From Podospora pseudoanserina (Eukaryota > Ascomycota > Sordariomycetes > Sordariales > Podosporaceae): DNA of 64,000 nucleotides. This document shows positions 34,227-47,500 of the stretch, one piece after another; position 1 is the stretch's first letter; each line of letters opens with the position of its first letter. The DNA lies in NCBI RefSeq assembly GCF_035222485.1, contig NW_026946672.1, forward strand, positions 1,302,001 through 1,366,000, written 5' to 3'. Position numbers and translations under genes: made by a program. The notes below the pieces were generated by a model. It saw only the letters and a list, made by a program, of their open reading frames with translations, searched no databases and was not told where the DNA came from.

Positions 34227-34431
34227 GATAGTTAGCGACAGAGCCGGCCATGATAAGAAAGCCTTTCTTGGAGAACAATTCTAGAATGATGGTGAGATTA
34301 TTCATCATCTTCTTAGCCCCAGGTTGAATCATGATCAACAGACAAGATCCAAAACAGTCACATTCAAAAACTCAACTCATCTCCTCGGGCCGTAACAAGA
34401 AAAAGAGAAAAAAAAGGAGGCAAAAGCCAAA

Positions 34432-34551
34432 ACATACAACACCGAGAATTCCCCAGTGGTCACCCGCCTGAGTACTGATTCGGCCCCTCAACCATTTGAC
34501 TAGGGCAGAGCGGACGGGATGCCGTATTTTTGGTTGGGTATGGTCGTATGT
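34432..34551 (-). rRNA. 5S ribosomal RNA gene, isotype A
   Basis: On the minus strand the RNA starts ACATACGACCATACCC and ends GGTGTTGTATGTTT. The ends pair as helix I (ACATACGAC with GTTGTATGT, one G-U). The 5S core GGCATCCCGTCCGCTCTGCC, the GGGTGACCACTGGGGAA loop region and the helix II pair CAACCA/TGGTTG are present. About 120 nt, as expected. A short T run follows the 3' end. Part of a tandem cluster with the copies at 34140 and 34805. 5S RNA is part of the large ribosomal subunit and is made by RNA polymerase III from an internal promoter. Confidence 0.88.
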
Positions 34552-34804
34552 GATAGTCAGCGTCAGAGCCGGCCATTATGAGAAAGCTTTGCTTCTTGAA
34601 GAACCAACTCTACCCTGTAGCTATTCAGGCACCACATCTCGATATCAGAATGATGGCGGGATCATTCACCATCTTCTTAACCCCCAGACTGAATCGTATC
34701 AATAATGAAGACTGAGCAAACCGTCACATCTGACCCAGGTCCCCAGCTATCCCTGATGAACGATCCATTAGCCAAAAAAAGAAAAAAGAGAAAAAAAAGA
34801 CTAA

Positions 34805-34924
34805 ACATACAACACCGAGGATTCCCCAGTGGTCACCCACCTGAGTACTGATTCGGCCGGTCAGCTGTTTGACTCGGGCAGAGCGGACGGGATGCCGTAT
34901 TTTCAGCTGCGTATGGTCGTATGT
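34805..34924 (-). rRNA. 5S ribosomal RNA gene, isotype B
   Basis: Starts ACATACGACCATACGC and ends GGTGTTGTATGTTT on the minus strand, about 120 nt, with helix I intact. Helix II is CAGCTG paired with CAGCTG, i.e. it differs from isotype A at both sides of the stem in step. The common core GGCATCCCGTCCGCTCTGCC and GGGTGACCACTGGGGAA are kept. A strong T run (eight Ts, then more) follows the 3' end as a polymerase III terminator. The 5' flank (plus-strand right side) is similar to those of the other two copies, so the whole unit was duplicated; start-to-start spacing to isotype A is 373 bp. Confidence 0.9.
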
Positions 34925-35706
34925 GATAGTCAACATCCGAGCTTGCCATTATGACAGGATCGATGAAGAGCTTTTCTTGGAGACCGAACTCTACCCCCTA
35001 TATCTCGACAGTCTATTGACTATGCAGACATGCTTCATGAGCTCAGAAAGAGAACAAATACAAGAGAAACGGCAAGTAAGCACGAGAGATATTCTCTTGG
35101 ATGTATCTCAGGAAAGGCAAGTGGCCAAGTGTCGAATCATTGATGTTGGGACAACAGCTCATCATGGTATGTTTCTCTTCAAATTTTCTTTGAAGAGGCA
35201 GTCAGTTGGAAAAGGGATAATATGAGACTGCCCAAAATATGGCCAAAAGCCAAAGTAATCAGCCACGAAAGACAGGAACTGACATACACATAGAACTCGA
35301 CACCAGTAATCGTATCATCACAAAGAAAGCCTCAGGAGTATGTCAAGATCAATTGCCCGCTTTTTTAGCCCTGTCCCACTCATGTCGAATATCCTCGGTT
35401 TTGTCATGCCCCAGAAGTAACCCTTTGCTGATTCCGGTCGTCAGACCTTCCCGGTGAGAAGTGAACGCCCATTTTGACAGAATTTCCCCAAGAAACAAAG
35501 CACGCATTAGTTGTTGTAAGCTGCCTCGTTTTGTTCTTTTTTTTGCCTTGCCCGTGAGACGGAGCAGAGCTCTGGGTTGTATTCCACTAGCTTCTGAATT
35601 TGTTCGCTAGTTAAACCACAGACAAAAAGCAGACCTTTCCCTAAGAACCCCTGAGATGCCCCAAAACACGAAAAGATGATGTTGCCCCGCAAAGAGTGCT
35701 GACCAT
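34925..35706. other. Intergenic: 5S flank and RPL32 3' flank
   Basis: 0.78 kb. The left part (to about 35010) belongs to the duplicated 5S unit. The small frames at 34869-35225 and 35239-35457 have no protein features. Confidence 0.55.
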
Positions 35707-36507
35707 TTAGACCTCGGTGGTGACCTTGGCCTTGGCGTTGGTGACCTTGACGGATAATTGCTTGGCTCTGGCAATGATCTCGATGCGCTTTCTGGAAGAG
35801 ACGTTGTGGGCGATCCTGTAAACAGTTAGTCAGTTTTGTTTGTTCAAACCTCACTCGGCAGCGTTCCATATTCGCGGGCTCGAAACGGGAGGATGGGGAC
35901 GTACTCGGCAGCATAGGTCTTGTTGTGCATGAGGAGGAGCTCGACGTCACGGACGTTGCTGACGAGGAAGGCCTTGTGGCCGGAGGGCATCATGTGGCGG
36001 GTCTTCTTGTTGGAGCCATAGCCGATCTAGAGAGTATTGCAACCGCACAGGTTAGCCACTGTCGTTTGTAGTCCGTGACTTGTGAAGTCTAATTGTCTGC
36101 CCTGCCTCGAAAAAAACAGCAGCAATTCCGCATGCTCAATTCGAGGCTCCCCCGAGATGAAAAATGTGCCACATACCGAGGGCATAGCAAGGTTGCTCTT
36201 GAACCGTCTGCGGACTCTGTTGTCGATACCCTTGGGCTTGCGCCAGGCCGAGTCCACCCGCATGAACCGGTCACTCTGGTGGCGGGTGAAGCGCTTCGTG
36301 CCTGTTCAGAACCATTCTCGTCAACAATCATGTCCCTCCAATTTTCATCCATGAATCGCGGGTGGTTGCTGTGTTGTCGCCCAGATCGAGCGAGGGAAAA
36401 ACATCGTGTGTATGATTTGTGCGGATAGTGTCGTCGGGGTGGGATATTTTGGATTCGTGGTACGTACGCTTCTTGACGATCGGGACGTGCTTCTTGGCGG
36501 CAACCAT
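35707..36507 (-). CDS. RPL32: 60S ribosomal protein L32 (eL32)
   Basis: Four exons, complement(35707..35815,35905..36026,36177..36301,36468..36507), 131 aa, the usual eL32 length. All introns have GT-AG ends (donors gtacgt, gtatgt, gtacgt). The protein begins [18 protein letters not shown] and contains [50 protein letters not shown] and the tail ending KVTTEV; these are the conserved eL32 blocks. It is highly basic, as expected for an rRNA-binding protein. Many short exons near the 5' end are typical of fungal ribosomal protein genes. The antisense frames here are shadows. Confidence 0.95.
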
Positions 36508-37213
36508 CTTTGCAAAGTGTTAGAAATCGACTGTATCAATTGAGCGATGATAGCGGGGGTGCCGGTACATACCTTGACGGTGTTTTGTCGGATTGATGGT
36601 GGACGATGGGCTGGCGTCGATATCGGGACCTACCTTGGGAAAAATTCCAGAAATTGGGAGAGCTGGTGGGCTTAGGGCTGGTGTGGAAAATTGTTAGACA
36701 GGTGGCCTGTGCGCACAGACTAACTCGCCGCGGAATCTTGGCAGTTGCGGCACAGATTGTCAATGTTGTGGGCCCAAATATCTTATCGATAAGCCCTATT
36801 TCCGTCATTGATGCAAGCGATATGAGGCAGCATTCCTTTGCTGGACATACGAGGAGAAGTTGGAGGATGATATGATCCCCGAAAAGCCATGATCCATTAT
36901 GAAAATGTGAGTCTATGTGCTTGCTGAAAAAATGCTACATCACCCTCAAAAAGCAGCGCCGGCCCCCTCAAAGACCTGACGCTATCATCTATCGATGCTT
37001 GATATTTCCCCTTGTTGAGGAAAGTCTCCTTGGTGACGTGCCTCATCATGGCCCTCAACAGACCCAGTATCCGAGGGCGATCAGGAGACACAGTCTTTCA
37101 CTGAATCTGTGGTGTTGTAGACCACAACAGTGGACTAATCCTGAAGCCGTCTGGTCCAGTCTTTTGACAAACGCCCAGCCCGCCGAAAATCCCGTCCTAC
37201 ACTTGAAGTTCCT
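36508..37213. other. Intergenic: RPL32 promoter and YDJ1 3' flank
   Basis: 0.7 kb. No gene, RNA or repeat recognised. Confidence 0.55.
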
Positions 37214-38680
37214 TTACTGGGTAGCGCACTGGGGGCCGCCCTCACCGTCATCCTCGTCTTCCTCCCACTCCCCGCCGCTGTATCTGGGGTCTCCTTGGTG
37301 TGCGCCCATCTAAGATTTGAGTCAGCAGTGTTCAGTTTTCATCAGTCCGGGGGAGAGAAAACATACCTCTTCAATGTCCGCATCGTCCGTGAATTCGACG
37401 TCATCAATTTCGTCAGCAGCAATAGGGGATCCTGGAGGAGGGAGAAGCTTCTTCAGCGCCTCGTGGTCGTCGTCACTCTCGAGCCAGCCGTCCTTGGGGA
37501 ACTCAATCTTGACAACAAGGTACAGGTCACCCTTGGCCTCACCGCGCTTGTGAGGCATGCCCTCGCCCTCGACCTTGAGAACCTGGCCGGGGCGGAGGAC
37601 CTTGCCGCGAGGGTAGTTGATGTGAATACCTCTGCCATCAAGGTGCTTGACCACAACGCGAGAGAAGCCGGTGAGAGCCTCAGCAAGCGTGACATTGAGG
37701 TCGGCCGAGAGATCGTGACCGATACGGGTGAAGACGTCATGGGGCTCCTCGACAAGGTGGAAGATCAAATCGCCGGGGGTTTGGTCTGGCAATTGGTCTG
37801 CCTCGCCTTGGAGCACGATGCGGTCTCCTTGCATGGAGCCACGGTCGATGTAGAGCTCCAGCGCCTTCTTCTCCTTGACAGTCCGCTTGCCCTTGCACTT
37901 CTTGCACCTGTCCTTCTCCTTGTAGTAGTTGCCCGAGCCCTCGCAGTGGTCGCAACGAATAATTTCTTGACGAGCGAGACCTGGGCCGAATGGGCGGAGA
38001 ATCTCTCTGACACCCTGACCGCGGCACTTCTCGCATGGATTTGGCGCAACCTTCTCCTTCGCACCGCTGCCCTTGCACTGGCTGCACACAACCTGCTTCT
38101 CGGCGGCGAACTTGACAGTCTTCCCCTTATAAAGTTCTTCCAGCGTCACCTTGTAGGCCTGCTCTTCGTCGGGGCTGCGTCTGGGACGTCTGGGCATACC
38201 ACGGCCACCGCCGGGCATGCCACCCATACCGCCCATGCCGAACATCTGGGAAAGAATGTCGTTCATGTCCATGCCCGGACCACCCGGGCCGCCGCCTCTT
38301 GATGGGTCAAAGGCAGCCATGCCATGGGTATCGTAGAGTTCGCGCTTCTCGTCATCGCGAAGAATCTCGTATGCTTGTGTGATGGCCTTGAACTTGGCCT
38401 CGGACTCGACACGCTTGTCTTCGGAGACCTTGTCGGGATGGTGTAGCAGGGCCAACTGGTTTGTAATCGTCAGTGTCTACCGGGTAAGACCCGTGGTGGC
38501 ACAGTACATACCTTTCGATAGGCCTTCTTGATATCATTTGGGCTGGCAGACTTGTCTACGCCGAGGAGAGCTGCGAGTAGGAAAATTCGCAGTCAGTAAT
38601 CTTTCAGACAGCCAAGGCTGCCTAAAGGATGTAGGATGCGACTCACCGTAGAGATCAACATCTTCTTCTTTGCCGTCCAT
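37214..38680 (-). CDS. YDJ1: Type I DnaJ co-chaperone, YDJ1/Mas5-like, with CaaX box
   Basis: Four exons, complement(37214..37309,37367..38455,38512..38570,38647..38680), 425 aa, all junctions in frame. J-domain at 1-70 with HPD at about 37-39, Gly/Met-rich linker (GGMGGMPGGG), four zinc-finger repeats (CSQCKGSG, CEKCRGQG, CDHCEGSG, CKKCKGKR), and the C-terminal substrate domains (GRGIHINYPRGKVLRPGQV, GMPHKRGEAKGDLY). It stimulates Hsp70 and guides precursor proteins to mitochondria and the ER. The last exon codes an acidic tail ending CATQ, a CaaX-type farnesylation signal like the CASQ of yeast Ydj1. Reading on into the third intron would lose this tail, so the terminal exon matters. Confidence 0.93.
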
Positions 38681-42090
<3,410 letters not shown>

Positions 42091-42845
42091 GATCTTGTCT
42101 TGTTGTTGTTGTTGTTGCTGTTGTTGTTGGAGTTTTGTATGTAGGATGGAGAAAAAGAAAAACGATTGTGTGAGAAGAAAAAGAGATGGGAAAAGTCAAA
42201 AGGGGCGTGGGGAATTGGTGGGATCGGCCTGGTCCTGGCGCTGTAAAGCTTCGGTTTGTCATCGCCGGCAGTATTCAGTCAGCTGTATAAATAAATAAAA
42301 AAAGCACACCCCTTTCGGGGTTTCAGTCTTGCAAAAGGCGATACTCCAAGCCTGAAACGGGATTGCTTTTTCTCCACCTGACTGAATGCTGTCGGCGGTG
42401 AAAGGCTTTACAGCACTGGGGCTCTCCATAGACGGCTGATGTTGATACTGTTGTTCAATTTTGTGGGAATATATGTCTGTTGGGTTTTTGTCTTTTTTTG
42501 GAGAGAAAAGGGGCGATGATGGTATGGCCTCGGTTTTGGCAATTGCATAAACTTCACTGCTCTACTCTCTGTTTCTCTCTACTCGGTTGTAATTATCAAA
42601 ACAAGTTTCATCTGGTCATCTCTGGCACGTACCATACCTGTAGAGCTCTGTTAGCTATGATGTACCTTACCCAACCACAATTATGGCATTGTCTTCTTCA
42701 TCTGTAATAATAAAACTGTATCTCATCTCCCCATCTTAATATGGTCCCTGTGTAACCCGTAACCCACCCATCCTGCCAGCTCCCCAAACACCAAATATCT
42801 AATGCCATACATTAATCATTCTCATAAATCTCAATATCTCTTCCC
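42091..42845. other. Intergenic 3' flanks of GluRS and CSN5
   Basis: 0.75 kb between convergent stops. Holds a (GTT)n-like run at about 42100-42129 and the inverted repeat at 42239-42413. No protein gene. Confidence 0.6.
42239..42413 (+). repeat. Long imperfect inverted repeat (foldback) in the GluRS 3' flank
   Basis: Arms at about 42239-42330 and 42348-42413. Outer stem: GCTGTAAAGC with GCTTTACAGC. Main stem: TCATCGCCGGCAGTATTCAG with CTGAATGCTGTCGGCGGTGA; its three mismatches are all G-U pairs in plus-strand RNA. A further stem of AAAAAGCA and TTTCAG-type segments leads to a loop near 42331-42347. It could be a MITE-like foldback or the template of a hairpin RNA. Confidence 0.7.
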
Positions 42846-43987
42846 CTACTCATGCTTACACCCACAACCCCCCATCTTCGCCCTCTCCCTCAACCCCCCA
42901 AAAATACTCTCCTTCACCTCCGCCGCCATCAACCCGGCCCTCTCCTTAACGGCAACCTGTCCAACATCCCGAATAATCTTGTCCAGATCCTGCCCCCGTG
43001 CCTTCGACGAGCTTCCCCCACCACCACCACCACCACCACCCAACGGAACCCCCGTCCCCGCCAACCTCCCACCACCCTGCCTCCCCCCAGAACCCCCAAC
43101 AACCTCCCTCACCTTTCCCCCCAAATCCCTCATCTGACTACTCGCAAAATCCCTATTCGTCAACAACGGATTCCCCGCCAGCGTCCCAACCCAATACTTA
43201 TTCCACAGCGCATCCAACAGCTTATTATCCAACGTGCTCTTGAAATGCTCCACCTCCAAAGCATAATATTTACTCGCATGCGCTCCAAAATCCTCCATCT
43301 TCCCCAACGGCACACTCTTATCCCCTCCTCCCCCTGACCCTCCCGACCCAGACCCTCCAGTATAATTCTCCGGAAAAGTCCTAAAAGCCCCAATATCCAC
43401 CTTCCCCCCCGCCACCGTCCGGTCAGGATCAACCACAATCGCTACCATCGGTCCCTGCAGCTGCTGCAGCTTCTGCGTCTCAACGTCAATCCCGCTCAGC
43501 CAGCACCCGTACCCCGGGTGCGAGTGATACCACCCAACCACATTCTCCTGCCTGCTCTCCTCCCTGCACCCGCTCAGATACTGAACCAGATACTCGTCCG
43601 CCTCCCCCTGCGCATTCACTCTAGTCTCTGTCCCCTCGACCGGCAGGCGGAACGCGTCCGTGACGACAAAGGTCGACCGGTCGATGAAGCCTTGCATCAT
43701 GCCCATCACCTCGAGCGAGCCGCCCGAGCGGGCGTGCATGACCATCTTGAGGAGCGCGACGGGGGAGATGCGGACGGATTTGAAGTACTGGGGGTCTTGG
43801 ACCCAGGGTTTGGACGCGTGGTCGCCTGTGTGGGAGGGGGGTTGGTTCGAGGTGAAGTGCGTGTACGAGTAGAGGGCGTCGAGGTGGTTGGAGGTGAGCT
43901 TGTCGGTGAGTGGGAGTTCTGTTGTCATAGGTAGGCAATGGTTAGTATCGATGAGGGATGGAGAGAGAGGCAGGGAGAGGTACCCAT
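42846..43987 (-). CDS. CSN5: COP9 signalosome subunit 5, JAMM deneddylase (CSN5/RRI1)
   Basis: Catalytic subunit that removes NEDD8 from cullins. The JAMM motif [14 protein letters not shown], the upstream Glu in [12 protein letters not shown] and the [26 protein letters not shown] entry are clear. Two start models are possible. Spliced: complement(42846..43918,43984..43987), first coding exon only ATGG with strong context (CATCATGG), 65-nt intron with gtacct donor and a CTAAC branch point, 358 aa. Unspliced: ATG 43928, weak context (CCTATGA), 360 aa. Both share the frame from ELPLTDK. I prefer the spliced start. The C-terminal half has a Gly-rich stretch and a poly-Gly run, coded by (ACC)n on the + strand at about 43019-43040. 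Confidence 0.9.
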
Positions 43988-44570
43988 GATGGCGGATCCC
44001 CTTTTGCCGATCGGCTAACTGGGCGTGACTGATAGTGTCGCTTCTTCGCTGAAATTTGGAAAACGACCTCTTCTGAAATGACTGTTGAAATGAAGGTGGG
44101 AGTTGTAAGCTGGAGCTGGCCGAGCTGCAGCCTGCTGCTGTGGTTGACAATGGAGGGGTCGCACTGATAAGATAAGGAAGCTCCCCCTCTGCCTGCCGTC
44201 AAAGTGCTCCTTCCTCTTGGCAACCCACAAACCATATGAAGGTTACTTTAGCAAGGCAGTCGCAATGGGTATCTGATAATTATTTAATATGTGTTATTCC
44301 ATTGTATATACCGCTTTATTATGCACTCCTCTTAATTCTTCCCCACCGACTTATGCCCTTGAACTCCAAGAATGCTTCCCTTCCTCTCTCTCGGCAGCTC
44401 CCCCTAGTCCGTGTCTCAACTAAAAAAAAATATAAACTTTACATAAAATACTTCATCACCATCCCATCTTACAATGCTACCTCAACCCAAGACACCGCCA
44501 CAAAACGAGAGTAAGAAAAGAAAAAAAACCAAAACAACGGGCTACACCAAGGCTCCCAACCACACCCCCT
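43988..44570. other. Intergenic: CSN5 upstream and FMP27 3' flank
   Basis: About 0.58 kb. Upstream frame from 44150 in the CSN5 register is leader, not a clear exon. A-rich segment near 44430-44530. No other gene. Confidence 0.55.
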
Positions 44571-47500
44571 TTACTGCCTCCTCGAACTCCTATGACTCAA
44601 AGTCTTCATCAACCCTCCTCCCCCTTCCCCATCCTCCCCCCCCTCCTCCAGCACCATCTCCCCCCCTTGATCCCTCACAGCAACAACACTCTGCTCCCTT
44701 TGCCCCCCACCACCCCCCTCCTTCAACTTATGCCTAATCGCACTCAACTTATCCCTAAACCCCATATGCCCCCCCGTCCTCTTCCTTTCCGGACTCCCAC
44801 CACCCCCGCCGCTATTCATCACCTCCTCCATCCCCATCCCACCAACCCCCGCATTATAATTACTAAAAGCCACCGTATTATTTCCCATCCCCATCCCCAA
44901 CCCCCCACTGCTCCCCGGCCTCTTGGTCTGCTGATGTTGCTGCTGCTGCCCATTACTGCCCCCACCACCGCCAAAAGGCTTCGACCACCCGCTACTAGCA
45001 GGCCTCAGCAAACTCCCAAACCCAGTCTTACCTCCCTCCTGAGCAGAAGATGACCCGGAGCTGATCGTCGACTGTGTAGGCTGCGTCATCAAAAAGGTAG
45101 GTATAGCACCGGTAGCCTGCGTGTTAGCAACCACATGCCCAGCAGCTGAGGCTTGCTGCTGCTGCGGCACCGTCGCCGACCGCTGCGAAGAAGCAATGCT
45201 CGAACTCCGGCTGGCAGAAGACTTTGGCACAGGAATACTGCTCGCCGCCGTCGCCGCCCGCCTGATCGACTGCGGTGGCGAGCGGGAAAAGTCCACCGGT
45301 GAGGCACCAACGCCGTATATACTAGAAGAGTCGTCCCCGCTGTTCTCTCTCGACTCACCGCCCGCTATCGAGCTGCCAACTGGAGTGGCAAGCAACACCG
45401 AGCTGGTCGCCACCTCCCTCAATTTGGACTGCTGAGCAATGTTAGGCCGATGTTTCGAGAACTTGTTGCCAATGATGGCACCCGTGTGGCTGATCAGGGC
45501 TTTGATCACCCGGCTCTTGAGCGCAAGAGCCAAGTCGAGGTTGGACCAGGTCTTGTTGCGGTACTCAATCGTTGGCATCCGGAAGACGAAGTCATGAACG
45601 TCTTCAAAGTTGCGCTCGCCCTTGCCCTTGTAGGAGACGCAGAGGACGACAGAGGGCATCTTGATGTAGGCGAAAGTCATGTAGTTGGAGGCGCGGTCGA
45701 TCATCTTGGTGAGATCGTCTGATCGGGCCTTGGCCTTTTCTTCATCCGTAGCAGTTGACCGGTGGCGGAGGCCGAAGCGGGAGCCCTTGCGAGAATCGCC
45801 CGAGATGGAAATATTGGAGGAGAAGCCTGTGCCGGTCCGGCTAACACCCGGCCTGGGGGTGCTGCCGCGAAGGGAGTCATACGACCGTTTCTTATTCACA
45901 GCCTTAAAGCCGGTCCCCGAGCGGAAGAGTCGGAAGGATGTCCCCTCGCCAGAGTGGATACTCAAAGCCTTGTGCTTGGGGGGGTCCTCATCAGGATCCG
46001 AAGTCAACGTCGGACGAAGTCTCAGCTCAAGCGAACCAGCCCGGGTCTCGAACTCTGGAATCTCCGGCTCCTGCTCCCCGGGAACAGTAAGGTGATCCGT
46101 AATCTGATTCGCAAGAGACTCGCTGATGGACATGTTATCTCCCTCATCCTCCTCCTCCCCAGGAATCGACTGCTTGATCATGAAAGGCGACGTGTTCTTC
46201 CCCTCAGCCGGGGCATCCCCGTCAATCCCCGGGAAGATATACTCAAACAGCTTCTTGCCCACCTCTCGTTCAAGCTGAACCTTGAGCGGAAACAGATTGA
46301 CCTCAAAGTGATCCATGATGGGAATACCGGCGATAGCCTCCAGCATATTCCAGTACACCCTTATCATCGGCTTCGTCTCAATGTCCACCACCCCAGCACT
46401 CGGCTCAAAGTAGGGCGCAATCATGGCCGGATAGATGGCATCAGGCAGCAGATTCAACCCCAGTATCCTCCCCACCTGAATCAAATTGATATGCGACCCA
46501 TCCGAGTTGTCCGTCCGGTCATACTCGACGTCCTTCAACTGCAGCTCAACAAGCGGCTCATTGTTGTCCCTGATCAACTGCCACACAATCTCTTTGGCCG
46601 TGATGCTCCACTTCAACAGCGCGCTGCTGGTCGAGTGATCAAACTTCCTCTGGCTCGTCGTGATGGCCTTCATCATAAAGAACAGCTCATCCTCGCACGC
46701 GGCCAGATCCCGCTCCAGCACCAACCTATCCTGCCACCCCTTCTCGTCCATCTGCCTCGAGTGCGTCTGGAAGTGCGTCTTGATGTCCTCCAGCTGCCTC
46801 ACCCTCTCCTGCAGCTTAATCACCATCTCCGGCGCCCCCCTCAAATCGCTAAAGTCTGACGCCAGCATGATCTTCTCCAGCCTCTCATTCCTCGTCTTCT
46901 CCAACGGCTCGCTGTACATCAGCAAGTCCAACACAATGACATAGATGGCATAATACTGCGACGAGTTGCACAGCGCGTGCGCCTGAGGGAACTCAACCCA
47001 AAGGTTGTCCGTCCTGCTCTCCTGCGCGCTGCCGGCCTGGCTCAGATTGTCCACCGCCGCCGCTTCGCTCGTGTTGACCTCGTCATTGTACTTCAGCCTC
47101 AGGGTGTTGTACTTATCATACCTCAGCATGGCCGAAGTCTTTTGCACCACCCTCTTGAACCCGAACGGGTCCGCCTGGAAGTCAAACATGACCTCCATCG
47201 GCACCCACGGCGGCCACGAGCTCCCCGCCGGCGTCCCGTACGTGTTGCCCGAGTACATTGACACCAGCTGCGTGCTGAACCACTTTTGATGCGTCACAAA
47301 GAACTGCGTGCTGTCCATGTTGACCAGGAACCTCCTCTGCACCAGACCGCTGACGTTATCCGAGATCCGGCTCTTTTCGAGGACGTCCACCACCTTGAGC
47401 TCCATCCCCTTGGCCGTGGTGAGCACGACATGCTTCTTGTTCTTGTCGCTCTGCAGCTGAATCTGCGGGGCAATCAACCGGACATGGTAAGCATTCTGCG

